A DNA stretch of 64,000 nucleotides from Chitinophagales bacterium. Its GTDB lineage: Bacteria; Bacteroidota; Bacteroidia; Chitinophagales; LD1. The position numbers were made by a program, and so were the translations under genes. Below the pieces are notes generated by a model. It saw only the letters and a program-made list of their open reading frames with translations. It had not been told where the DNA came from and ran no database searches. The stretch covers positions 62,001 through 126,000 of the forward strand of contig JAHCHW010000009.1 in NCBI GenBank assembly GCA_026129525.1. The letters run 5' to 3'. This document shows positions 52,122 to 61,239 of the stretch, one piece after another (within the stretch, counting starts at the first letter, position 1; the number at the start of each line of letters is the position of its first letter).

Positions 52122-53093
52122 ATGCTTGTAAAAGAAAAACACAAACGCTTGCGCTTGTTTGGCGAAGTAATGGGGCTTGCACCACTGCCCCTTCGGTTAA
52201 AAGAAGCGCGCATTGCCGTAATGGGCGAAGAAGATGTTCCTCGTTCTAAATTCGGATTATCGAGTTTGCAGCAACTATATCCGCGCATATCACCGCGCAT
52301 GTGGCGGGGCAGGGCGTATCTTCCTAAAACAGTTATCATCTCTAATTTATTTAATCATACACAAACTCCTATTGAAGAGGGCTGGAGTGTAGAAAAAACA
52401 CAAACACGCGATTTCCGAGGCAAGAATCTTACTTACAACAGCCACAACGGAACCGACTTTGCCATTCCGGTAGGCAGTACGGTTTGTGCTGCAGCGCCCG
52501 GCAAGGTGGTGGCGGTTATTTCGGAGTTTAACCGAGGCGGTTTGAAAATTTTTATTGACCACGGCAACGGAGTAATTACCAGCAGCGGGCATTTGGCGCG
52601 CAGCTTTGTAAAGCAAGGGCAGGTAGTGCATCGCGGGGAACCGATTGCTCTTTCGGGTTACAGCGGTTTAGATGCGGTTGTTACTTTTCCGTTTGGTATT
52701 CCGCATGTGCATTTTAACGTGTGGCTGAATGGCGAGCCGGTTGACCCGTTCCCGCACGATAACAACGAAAGCATGTGGCGGGCAGGAAACATGCCGGTAG
52801 CCGAGCGAAAAACCGATGAGCAACTGATGGCTGCTAACTTTAACGAACAGCGAACACATCAGGCAATTGAAGCCTGCAAAACACCGGCATTGCGGCAAAT
52901 GCTCGCTGCTATTCCCGTTTTGCATGAGCGTGCTGCCAACACTATTATTAAAATGAATTACTACCCCACGCGATTTACACAGCGCTATAATTTGTACGAA
53001 GAAACGTTTCCGCGCCTGCCACTGCTTAGTTTACCTTTTGCGCCAGAAGAATTTAACCGCCTTGTTTTTTTAGATGAGTTGCTCGCGCAATAG
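52122..53093 (+). CDS. M23-family peptidase
   Basis: A 323-residue protein whose middle (about 100-220) is an M23 metallopeptidase domain. Zinc ligands are HNGTD (His and Asp) and HVHF near residue 200, with the SGHLA histidine between them. There is no clear signal peptide; the N-terminal 60 residues and the C-terminal 100 residues are specific to this protein. It may still be membrane-associated or exported by another route. Peptidoglycan hydrolysis is expected from the family, but the unusual N-terminus leaves the site of action open. Confidence 0.87.
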   Translation: MLVKEKHKRLRLFGEVMGLAPLPLRLKEARIAVMGEEDVPRSKFGLSSLQQLYPRISPRMWRGRAYLPKTVIISNLFNHTQTPIEEGWSVEKTQTRDFRGKNLTYNSHNGTDFAIPVGSTVCAAAPGKVVAVISEFNRGGLKIFIDHGNGVITSSGHLARSFVKQGQVVHRGEPIALSGYSGLDAVVTFPFGIPHVHFNVWLNGEPVDPFPHDNNESMWRAGNMPVAERKTDEQLMAANFNEQRTHQAIEACKTPALRQMLAAIPVLHERAANTIIKMNYYPTRFTQRYNLYEETFPRLPLLSLPFAPEEFNRLVFLDELLAQ

Positions 53094-53132
53094 TTTTATT
53101 TGTCCTCATCATTTGATTAAAAGGAGATAAAC

Positions 53133-54578
53133 ATGGAAAAACCGGTATGCCCCTTTCCGGACAAAGGAACTTTGGCAGATGATTTATTGGAAACCATTCG
53201 CGCAAAACGCCAGCGCGATATACAATGGCAGGCAGGTCGCTCGTTTTGTTTAATTTATTACCCGGGCGAAGAGCGTGAACACGCCATCAAAAAAATATTC
53301 GATGCTTACTATGCCGATAGCGGACTAAACCCTACTGCTACCCCTAGCCTTGCCGAGTTAGAAGCCGAAACGGTAAGCATGTGCGCCTCGCTGTTTAACG
53401 GCACTGCCGAAACTTGCGGCAATGTAACCACAGGCGGCACCGAAAGTATTTTGCTGGCGGTAAAAACAGCCCGCGATTATGCCCGCAAAACAAAACCCCA
53501 CATTAAAAAGCCGAATGTAGTGTTGCCCCAATCGGCACATCCGGCTTTTATGAAAGCGTTTCATTTTCTGGAGGTAGATTTTATTGCCACTCCGCTTAAC
53601 AGCGATTACAGTGCCGATGTAGCCGCTATGGAAAAAGCCATTAACGAAAACACCATTATGCTTGTTGGCTCGGCACCGGCTTACGCGCATGGGGTAATGG
53701 ATAACATAGAGGCTATTGCTGCGCTTGCTAAACGCAAAAATCTGTTGTGCCATGTGGATGCCTGCATAGGTGGATTTATGTTGCCGTTTATTAAACAACT
53801 CGGCTACGCTGTTCCGCCTTTCGATTTTTCGCTTGAAGGGGTTACTTCACTTTCTGCCGATTTGCATAAGTATGGCTACGCTCCCAAAGGCTCATCGGCA
53901 ATTCTTTACAGTAATCATGAGCTACGAAAACATCAGTTTACGCTTTACACCAAATGGAACGGAGGGGTGTATGGCTCGCCCACTATTACCGGCACCCGCA
54001 ATGGTGGTTGTATTGCTGCAGCCTGGGCAGCGCTTAAAGTAATAGGTAACGAGGGGTATATGGAAATGGCTGCCGTCACCATGCAGGTAACAGATAAAGT
54101 GATGAAAGCGATTTCCGAGATTCCTGAGTTGCAAATCATCAGCCGTCCGGTGATGAGCATGGTATCGTTTCAGAGCCATGCAATTGATGTGTACATGCTT
54201 GCCGATGAACTGAACAAACGCGGCTGGCATTTCGAAAGGCAGCAACTGCCGCCAAGTTTGCACTTTACCTTTAACTACATTCACCATGCTGTAGCCGATG
54301 AATTTATTGCCGACCTTAAGGCATGTGTAGAAGCGGTAAAAGACAAGCGCCTGAAACAATTGGGTAACAAGGTGCAAACCGCAGCAGTAAAAGGTTTAAG
54401 CAAAATTTTGCCCGCAGGCACATTGGCAAAATTCAACAAAGCGGGAGCAGAGGAAATTGACAACGAAAACAAAGCCGCCATGTATGGCATGATGGGCGCT
54501 CTCTCCGGCACCGATGACCTCGAAAAAATTGTGCTCGATTTTCTCGATAACATTTACACCGCAAAGCCCAACAAGTAA
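53133..54578 (+). CDS. Sphingosine-1-phosphate-lyase-like PLP enzyme
   Basis: A 481-residue PLP enzyme of the group II decarboxylase fold. Blocks are CGNVTTGGTESILLA, HVDACIGGFMLPF, and SADLHKYGYAPKGSS with the PLP lysine at 246, followed by YGSPTITGTRNGG. This arrangement is that of sphingosine-phosphate lyases rather than glutamate decarboxylases. Many Bacteroidota make sphingolipids, so cleavage of a phosphorylated sphingoid base is plausible, though tyrosine/glutamate-decarboxylase-like roles are not excluded. A Shine-Dalgarno AAGGAG at 53121-53126 precedes the ATG, which is uncommon in this genome. Confidence 0.9.
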   Translation: MEKPVCPFPDKGTLADDLLETIRAKRQRDIQWQAGRSFCLIYYPGEEREHAIKKIFDAYYADSGLNPTATPSLAELEAETVSMCASLFNGTAETCGNVTTGGTESILLAVKTARDYARKTKPHIKKPNVVLPQSAHPAFMKAFHFLEVDFIATPLNSDYSADVAAMEKAINENTIMLVGSAPAYAHGVMDNIEAIAALAKRKNLLCHVDACIGGFMLPFIKQLGYAVPPFDFSLEGVTSLSADLHKYGYAPKGSSAILYSNHELRKHQFTLYTKWNGGVYGSPTITGTRNGGCIAAAWAALKVIGNEGYMEMAAVTMQVTDKVMKAISEIPELQIISRPVMSMVSFQSHAIDVYMLADELNKRGWHFERQQLPPSLHFTFNYIHHAVADEFIADLKACVEAVKDKRLKQLGNKVQTAAVKGLSKILPAGTLAKFNKAGAEEIDNENKAAMYGMMGALSGTDDLEKIVLDFLDNIYTAKPNK

Positions 54579-54581
54579 GTT

Positions 54582-55187
54582 ATGCTGGAAGCTATCGGCA
54601 ACGGCTTTATGAGCGGGCTGGTTATTTGCACGTTTTTCGGTCCCATCTTTTTTATGCTTACCGACCTTGGGCTAAAGGGCAACCTGCGCGGTGTGCTTTA
54701 CCTTAGTTTGGGAACTTTCCTGAGCGATGTGTTAACTATCCTGATTGTTTACTTCATTGCTCAAAGCCTTGTAAAGCACACAACACTTATCAACGCGCTT
54801 TACATAGCAGGCGGATTGGTGTTGGTGTACATCGGCTTTAAAAGTTTTACCAAAACTAAAATTGATACTGCCCACCCCGTGGTTGACCGTAAGCATTTGC
54901 GCCAACTGTTTGTAAAAGGCTTTTTAATTAACAGCACCAACCCTAATGTTTTCTTTTTTTGGTTTGGTGCGGTAATGTTTGCCGTAAACCTGTATAAAGG
55001 CAACACCAGCTTTGTGTTTGCCCACTTTGTTACCACAGTAGTAATGGTGCTTACCACCGATATCGGCAAGGGTTATGGCGCTTCGCTGTTGCGCCCGTAT
55101 GTAAACGATAAGGCTATGCTCCTGCTCGGCAAACTTTCGGGCATTATCATTATGGGTTTTGGAGTAAAGTTGATGTTTTTTCATTGA
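54582..55187 (+). CDS. LysE-family exporter
   Basis: A 201-residue membrane protein of the LysE/RhtB family with about six membrane segments. The N-terminal block GFMSGLVICTFFGPIFFML and the NSTNPNVFFFWFGAV block match the family pattern. These proteins export amino acids or related amines. It starts 3 nt after the PLP enzyme gene, so the two are one transcription unit and the exporter may handle a product of that enzyme. The substrate is unknown. Confidence 0.92.
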   Translation: MLEAIGNGFMSGLVICTFFGPIFFMLTDLGLKGNLRGVLYLSLGTFLSDVLTILIVYFIAQSLVKHTTLINALYIAGGLVLVYIGFKSFTKTKIDTAHPVVDRKHLRQLFVKGFLINSTNPNVFFFWFGAVMFAVNLYKGNTSFVFAHFVTTVVMVLTTDIGKGYGASLLRPYVNDKAMLLLGKLSGIIIMGFGVKLMFFH

Positions 55188-55195
55188 GAGAAAAT

Positions 55196-55277
55196 GCCTC
55201 ACCCCGTCCCGACAAAGTCGGGACACCCCTCTCCACGCGTGGAGAGGGAAGCTCCGCGCAGCGGAGCGGGGTGAGGC
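55196..55277. repeat. Three-armed palindrome (repeat P, composite copy)
   Basis: An 82-nt element. The outer stem GCCTCACCCC (55196-55205) pairs perfectly with GGGGTGAGGC (55268-55277). Inside are three perfect hairpins: GTCCCGAC-AAA-GTCGGGAC (55206-55224), the 22-bp palindrome CCCTCTCCACG/CGTGGAGAGGG (55227-55248), and GCTCCGC-GCA-GCGGAGC (55251-55267). It would fold as a cloverleaf on either strand. It lies between the convergent LysE and caspase genes and may block readthrough both ways. Confidence 0.9.
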
Positions 55278-55343
55278 AGTTAAGAACGCCTTGCCTGCCA
55301 AGCAGAGCGAGGCAAACCAACAACCGCAAAGTTACTTGCCGCT

Positions 55344-58300
55344 CTATTTTACACTGCCGTTTACTTTCTCCAGCAATTTTTGTTTTAGCTCATTCTCGCT
55401 TGCAGCAAGTATTTCAAAAGCAGTTTCTTTTTCACCGCATTTCAATATTCCTTTTAGTTTCCATTGGTTGTTGCTTGTGCTGTAGGTGCCGGTTACTTTA
55501 CAGCCATCGGAGTATTCTCTGGCATCAACAAAAGTTAGTTTGGCATCAGCGCCTTTGGCAGATATGTTGCTGAGTTGTTCGTCCAAGTAGGTTGAGAGGT
55601 TCAGGTTATCGTTTAGTTTGTCGCTATTCATAAAAACTGAGCGCACAAACACGGGCTTGGGGTTGGCGAGTGTAATTCTTTTCCGGTCGGGTTCGTTCAG
55701 TATTCCAATATCGAAAGTTCCGCTTTTAGGAATCAGCACTTGCGGTTGTTGCAGGCTGCCCACGCTCTTTGCCAAATCGGGCACTTTATCGTTGGCGTAC
55801 TGAAACAGCATACTTACATCCACAAACTTATCTTCGCGTAATGCGGCACCGTTCATGGCTTGCAGCAAAGCATAAGTGAGTAAACCGTGCCCGAAGCGGC
55901 TTGCCTCGTAGCTCTTTTTATCAGCCGCACAACCCGTAATAATAAACATGCCTGTGCGGTCTTTCATACGGTCAATAGCTTTTAGCTGGTTGTAGCCCAC
56001 ATCGCGTGCTGCCAGCCAGTTATCAATTGCGGTGCCCGAGCCGCAGGCATCAATAATCATTACCTGCTTTAGGGCGGGTATTTGTTTTATCCATTGGGTA
56101 AATTCTGCCGTGCTTATGGTGTAGTTTTTACGAATAACCTCATCTCTGTAAGCATCGGCATTCGCCTGTGTGGCTTCGGAAGTGAGGTAGTAAAAATCGT
56201 TGGCATCGCCACCCCAGGTAATACCGTGTCCGCTAAGGTGCAAAAGCAATATATCTTCCGGCTTTGCTTTCTTCTGTATTTCCTCTAATGTTTTGCGGAT
56301 GTTTTCTTTAGTGGGAGCAATAGTGCCCGGGCTGGTAAGGGTGTACACAAAAGTTTTATCCTTACCAAACAGGTTTTGTGCACCTAACTGTATGGCATTG
56401 CTTACCATGCGGGCATCGGGCTCGGCATAAGGTAAGTTAATAGCGTGGTTGCCGTATTGGCTTACCCCGCAAACAACGGCATAAAATGAAGGCAAAGTAG
56501 TGGAGGCTTTACCCGCAGGGGTGTATATGGCAACGGCTCCTCTGCTTTGCACAAAGCCATCGGCACTCCACGCCTTAACGGTAATTTCATTCTCCTTGCC
56601 GGGCATTAGCAGCGAGTTATCTTTAAGGCTGTAGTTAATAACCTGCACGGGCTTGGTGGTATCAAAACCATCTCCCCGTGCATCGGCTTCCACTTCTTTG
56701 CCGTTTATGTTAACCTCTACTTTACCGTAGCCGCCTTCGCGTTTGGTGAGTGTAATGGGGAGTTTGTCATCTTTTATTTCTCCTAAATCTACCGTTGGGT
56801 ATAACTTCAGTTCATTCATGCCGCGCATATCGCGCAGCTTTTCGCCTTTCATTACTTTTTCCCACAAGCCCGGCTCCCAGTAGCGGTCTTTGAGCTGGGC
56901 AAAGTCAATTACTTCGAAATGATTTAAACTATCATTTGCTGATTCTATTATCCAATAAGAATATTCAAATATTTCCCGATCTCCGTCAAATAATCCATTC
57001 TCCGTAATAAAAAAGGAATGATTATTATTAAAAAAATGCCAATCTGCAATAATCTTTTTATTGTCAATATCGAATAATGAAATTTTCTCTTCGTAAACAA
57101 TAAAGAGAAGATTAGAGTTGGGTGCTTTATAAATATCCTCGAATCTAACCTCTCCTAAAGTTGTAACTGACCTATCTTTTAATTTTATTAAAAATAAGTT
57201 ATTGTTCTTGTTATCTCTAAGCAGTAATTCTTCGTCTGAAATTTGCTTCATGAAAAAAAAATGGGAGGCAGGGTCAGGATTCAAAGATTTTGAAAAAGGA
57301 ATCTCAAAACTATCAACTATTTGTTCTTTATAGGTATCTACCACATCCAATTTATTGTTATTGTAAACAAACAATATTGAGCTTTGATTGCCTAATAAAT
57401 GATATCCGGGATAATCCCTAACTGACAATATTTTTTCCGCTTTTTTAAAATTATTATCCCATATTATTATCCCCGAATCTTCAAATGAAAAGCAATATTT
57501 ATCTCCTTTCTTGTAAAGCCTATTTTCCTGGAGACCCATATAGGGGAAATACCAAAGTGGATATTGTTCTTTCTTCCCCCATAAATCAATTTCATCTAAC
57601 AATAATCCCGATAAAATATCATAAATGCAATATATGCCTTCACATCCTTCAACGTCTGTAATGCAAATATGATTGCCGTCAATAAGAATCATATCTTTGG
57701 TGTCAGAGTACAAGGCTTGTTTAGTAAACAATTTTTTTCCACTTTTTAAATCATAGACACAGATTATCATATCTTCACTAGCAGTTGCAATGTACTTCTC
57801 AGTTACAACAATATTACTTATTGCTGAAGATCCATTGTAATTAGAGCTTTGTGTTTGGTATAATAACTTTAAATCGTCCGTTTGCCAAACAGAAATAGTC
57901 CCATCTAAGGACCCTAAAACAAAATGAGAATTACTTGGATTAAATTTACATGAGGTAAGTACATTGTTGTGGTTCTCAATTATCTTTACTAACTTACCAT
58001 TTGACATATCATACACCATCCCCGTATTTTCCCTTGTCGCTGTAATTAGTATAGATTTGTTATTGAGGTTGTAGATGCCTAAGGGAAATTGAGTTTTAGT
58101 TCTGCCATTTAAGTCTATGCTGCAAACCTTTACATTCTGTTTGTTAAATACTTGCACATAATTATATAGTGATTCATCTTTATTGATTATATAATCGGCA
58201 CTTATGTTCTTGAAACTGAAATCATCAAAGCTAATTTCATTATCTTTGTCAGTGACTAAAATTGGATGTATTTCTTTTCCATGATTACCGCTGAATAGTA

Positions 58301-58553
58301 AATATTTTCCACATTTACTTAAGCCAAGAAGATAGCCATTAAGTCTTTTGTATAAAATTCCATCATTTAATCGCCAAACATGTATTAATAAATCATCGCT
58401 AGCAGATATTAAAAACTTATTGTCTGCCGTAACTCCCACAAAATAACATCCCCGAGTATGCCCTACCGGCAACCCCAACCGAATAGAATCTCCTTGTGCA
58501 TTTGCAGGGCGGGCAGTAAAAAGCACTAAAGCCAACAGAAAAAATCTCATCAT
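55344..58553 (-). CDS. Exported WD40-caspase (peptidase C14) protein
   Basis: A 1069-residue protein. A signal peptide (about 1-19, ending ANAQ) starts it. Residues about 25-540 form WD40-like beta-propeller repeats (for example TADNKFLISASDDLLIHVWRL, SHFVLGSLDGTISVWQT). A linker follows, then a caspase-like domain (about 680-930) with His776 in HLSGHG and Cys837 in IDACGSG, both catalytic residues present. The C-terminal 120 residues are specific to this protein. The signal peptide implies an envelope role, unlike cytoplasmic metacaspases. The block 56930-58440 (WD40 part) is strongly AT-rich; the signal peptide and caspase parts are not. Confidence 0.92.
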   Translation of the reverse strand: MMRFFLLALVLFTARPANAQGDSIRLGLPVGHTRGCYFVGVTADNKFLISASDDLLIHVWRLNDGILYKRLNGYLLGLSKCGKYLLFSGNHGKEIHPILVTDKDNEISFDDFSFKNISADYIINKDESLYNYVQVFNKQNVKVCSIDLNGRTKTQFPLGIYNLNNKSILITATRENTGMVYDMSNGKLVKIIENHNNVLTSCKFNPSNSHFVLGSLDGTISVWQTDDLKLLYQTQSSNYNGSSAISNIVVTEKYIATASEDMIICVYDLKSGKKLFTKQALYSDTKDMILIDGNHICITDVEGCEGIYCIYDILSGLLLDEIDLWGKKEQYPLWYFPYMGLQENRLYKKGDKYCFSFEDSGIIIWDNNFKKAEKILSVRDYPGYHLLGNQSSILFVYNNNKLDVVDTYKEQIVDSFEIPFSKSLNPDPASHFFFMKQISDEELLLRDNKNNNLFLIKLKDRSVTTLGEVRFEDIYKAPNSNLLFIVYEEKISLFDIDNKKIIADWHFFNNNHSFFITENGLFDGDREIFEYSYWIIESANDSLNHFEVIDFAQLKDRYWEPGLWEKVMKGEKLRDMRGMNELKLYPTVDLGEIKDDKLPITLTKREGGYGKVEVNINGKEVEADARGDGFDTTKPVQVINYSLKDNSLLMPGKENEITVKAWSADGFVQSRGAVAIYTPAGKASTTLPSFYAVVCGVSQYGNHAINLPYAEPDARMVSNAIQLGAQNLFGKDKTFVYTLTSPGTIAPTKENIRKTLEEIQKKAKPEDILLLHLSGHGITWGGDANDFYYLTSEATQANADAYRDEVIRKNYTISTAEFTQWIKQIPALKQVMIIDACGSGTAIDNWLAARDVGYNQLKAIDRMKDRTGMFIITGCAADKKSYEASRFGHGLLTYALLQAMNGAALREDKFVDVSMLFQYANDKVPDLAKSVGSLQQPQVLIPKSGTFDIGILNEPDRKRITLANPKPVFVRSVFMNSDKLNDNLNLSTYLDEQLSNISAKGADAKLTFVDAREYSDGCKVTGTYSTSNNQWKLKGILKCGEKETAFEILAASENELKQKLLEKVNGSVK
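56930..58440 (-). other. AT-rich internal segment of the WD40-caspase gene
   Basis: Sample 60-nt lines in this block are about 22-37% GC, against about 53% in a line from the caspase part. The signal-peptide end (58450-58553) also looks normal. The frame is intact. The AT-rich block corresponds to residues about 38-541, the WD40 part, so a domain-level replacement is likely. Confidence 0.75.
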
Positions 58554-58635
58554 AAAAATTTCGCTTGGCTTAAAAGTAAAAAAGTAGAGGGAAGTTGTAG
58601 GCTTGTGTGGTAAAGGAAAGTTTGGGATACTTCTT

Positions 58636-60996
58636 CTACATCTTTACGAACTTCACTTTAACCCATACATCGGAGTTGCGCCCTTTATCATCGGTGCAGG
58701 AAATTTTTACGGTTCCTTCATTGGGCATAAAAAACTCTTTGCTGCGGGCATCGGTTTGCTTTAGAAAGCGGTTGTTTATATACCAATACACATTTTTTAC
58801 ATCGCTGGTTACATCGCAACTAAGTTGCAGCGGCTCGGGGTGGTCTTTGTCAATTAAATATTCGGTGCCGTTAACCGGAAAGCGGATAACGGGTGCGCCT
58901 TCGGTAAATACTTTATCGCATTCGGCATTGTGGGGCGGAACGGTTTCGTACGTTATTCTACGCTCATCGAAATACGACTGCATTTCGGGCGGAACAATTT
59001 TGTACCATTTCTTTTTGTAGCCATTGGCAGGCGTACAGTTTTTGCAGTACGAAATTTTTTCGTTGGCGCTTACGGCAACTTCTTTCATGTTGTCGCATGG
59101 CTGTGAGGGCGAAACTAAAGGGATAAAGTAATCCATTACTGTTCGCTTGCAGAAATCGGAGGGTAGTTTCCCTGTTTCGGAACATACGGTGCGTATGCCG
59201 CATTCTTTGGGCATGTTGTACCATTCGTTGGGAGAGTTGTAGTCAATGGTGTTGAATAGTTTAAAAAGCAAAGGCGTGGCAATGTTAGCGCCATTCAGTT
59301 CGGGCGAGCCGGCTCCGGAGAAATTGCCTACCCATACACCAATCGTGTAATTTCTATTGTAGCCAATACTCCATGCATCGCGCTTGCCATAGCTGGTGCC
59401 GGTTTTCCATGCAATGCGCGGGGTGTGCATACTCGCTTCCCAATTTACAGGCAAATCGGGGCGGGCAAGGCGCGAAAGAATTTCGGTAAGCATAAAGGTG
59501 GCGGAAGAGGAGAGGAGTTGCAGTGTATCGGGTTGTGTTAAGTGGTTGGGTAGTTGAGGTGTTAATGCGCCTTTCTTCCGGTTAAAGGCTTCTGTGTTGA
59601 AGTATTTCGGGGTTTGATAAACTCCGTTGTTGGCAAACGAAGCATACAAGGCAGTCATCTCTTCGAGGGTAACACCGCAGCCGCCAAGCACCAGCGATAA
59701 GCCGAGTTTGCTTTTATCGAGATTGATTTGTTTGAATTTGGCATCAATCATTTTTGCCACCATCGTTTCGGTGCCGAGTGCGTTAAGCGCTTTAACAGCC
59801 GGAATATTGAGCGAGTTTTCCAGTGCAAATTCAACCGTTACATAACCGTTAAATTTTGAATCGAAGTTTTCGGGTTGAAAGCCGCCAAAGTTTACAGGCA
59901 CATCGGTAACTACGGTTTTAGGGGTAAGAATACCATGGTCGAAACACAAGCCATACACCAAAGGTTTTAAAGTGCTGCCCGGTTGCCGAACGGCATCGGC
60001 ACCATTTACCTGTCCGCCATCGGTGGCATCGTAAAAATCAGCCGAGCCTATGTAGGTTATTACTTCATGTGTTTTATTATCTATTACTATAACTGCCGCA
60101 TTGTGTATGCCGTGCGTTGTTATACTCTGCACGTAATCTTTTACCAGTTTTTCGGCTTTCAGTTGCGGTTGCATACGCAAGTGTGTGCGAATGATATCAA
60201 AACCAAGTTGCTTGCGGAGTTTAAGCGAAAGATGCGGAGCCAGTTTAGGGGCTTCGCTGCGCGTAACGTTGAGCGGTTCATCCAAAGCATCGGCAATTTC
60301 TTTTGCATCGAACAGGTGGTCTTCTTCAAAACGCTTTAGCCATTTGTTCCGCTCTTCAATAATCAAATTGTTGTTAAGCCCCAAACGCAATGAAGATGGC
60401 CGGTTGGGAATAATGGAAAGTGCAGTTACTTCTGCCAGCGAAAGATGGTCGGGATTTTTGCCGAAGTAAAGTATGGAAACGCTTTTTACGCCTTCGATGT
60501 TGCTGCCGTACGGAACCAGATTAAAATACAGTTGCAGTATTTCATCTTTTGAAAGTTTCCATTCTAATTGTAAGGCGCGGAATATTTCCATCAGTTTATT
60601 GAAATAGGTTCTGCGCTTGGGTTGCAACATGCGCGCCACCTGCATGGTAATGGTAGATGCCCCCGAAGTTCGTTTCATACGCAATACATTCATTACGGCT
60701 GCCCGTGCAATGGCGAAGGGATTGATGCCGGGATGGTAGTAGAAGTATTTGTCCTCCTTGTAAAGCAATGTTTGTTTAAGGACTGGCGATATTTCGTTCA
60801 GTTCGGTTTTCATGCGCCATTTGTCATCGGGCGTAAGAAAGGCATGGATTACTTCGCCACGGTTATCGAGTATAATAGTGGAGTATGTTTTATGCTCTTT
60901 TACCGGAAACAGATAGTTAAGCAGTAAGAACAAAATAAACACTGTTATGAGCGCAATCAGTATTCGGTAAGCATAGCGGGCAAGGCGTTTTTTCAC
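58636..60996 (-). CDS. pbpC: Penicillin-binding protein 1C
   Basis: A 786-residue bifunctional peptidoglycan synthase anchored by one N-terminal membrane segment (about 11-29). The transglycosylase domain has EDKYFYYHPGINPFAI with catalytic Glu81, and GASTITMQVARML. The transpeptidase domain has RQPGSTLKPLVYG with Ser341 and Lys344, SLNIPA, and KTGTSYGKRDAW. The C-terminal 90 residues (VIRFPVNGTEYLID onward) match the penicillin-binding-protein 1C C-terminal domain. The alpha-2-macroglobulin gene that often accompanies pbpC is not in the window. Confidence 0.96.
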   Translation of the reverse strand: MKKRLARYAYRILIALITVFILFLLLNYLFPVKEHKTYSTIILDNRGEVIHAFLTPDDKWRMKTELNEISPVLKQTLLYKEDKYFYYHPGINPFAIARAAVMNVLRMKRTSGASTITMQVARMLQPKRRTYFNKLMEIFRALQLEWKLSKDEILQLYFNLVPYGSNIEGVKSVSILYFGKNPDHLSLAEVTALSIIPNRPSSLRLGLNNNLIIEERNKWLKRFEEDHLFDAKEIADALDEPLNVTRSEAPKLAPHLSLKLRKQLGFDIIRTHLRMQPQLKAEKLVKDYVQSITTHGIHNAAVIVIDNKTHEVITYIGSADFYDATDGGQVNGADAVRQPGSTLKPLVYGLCFDHGILTPKTVVTDVPVNFGGFQPENFDSKFNGYVTVEFALENSLNIPAVKALNALGTETMVAKMIDAKFKQINLDKSKLGLSLVLGGCGVTLEEMTALYASFANNGVYQTPKYFNTEAFNRKKGALTPQLPNHLTQPDTLQLLSSSATFMLTEILSRLARPDLPVNWEASMHTPRIAWKTGTSYGKRDAWSIGYNRNYTIGVWVGNFSGAGSPELNGANIATPLLFKLFNTIDYNSPNEWYNMPKECGIRTVCSETGKLPSDFCKRTVMDYFIPLVSPSQPCDNMKEVAVSANEKISYCKNCTPANGYKKKWYKIVPPEMQSYFDERRITYETVPPHNAECDKVFTEGAPVIRFPVNGTEYLIDKDHPEPLQLSCDVTSDVKNVYWYINNRFLKQTDARSKEFFMPNEGTVKISCTDDKGRNSDVWVKVKFVKM

Positions 60997-61107
60997 TTCG
61001 GGTAAAAATAAGAACGCTGAACTATGATTGTTTTGTGTGTTTAGTGTGTTTAGTGTTTTTACGGTTTATGCCATGGTTGGCGGATGCGCCACAAGTGTTC
61101 GGAAAAT

Positions 61108-61156
61108 TTGTATTTACCCCGAAGAGGTATAACGTTTATCGTCAAGAATGTTTTGA
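61108..61156 (+). repeat. Diverged repeat R2, copy 2
   Basis: A 49-nt stretch from TTGTATTTACCCCGAAGAGG to TGTTTTGA, matching the minus strand of 31708-31756 without gaps. The hairpin ATCCC-TTC-GGGAT follows near 61170. It fills the gap between pbpC and lysC. Confidence 0.7.
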
Positions 61157-61239
61157 TTTTCTCTGCCCTTCCATCCCTTCGGGATTGTAAATCCCAATTA
61201 TGGGTAGGATTGGTTTTACATAAACGTTGTAAAACTTTA

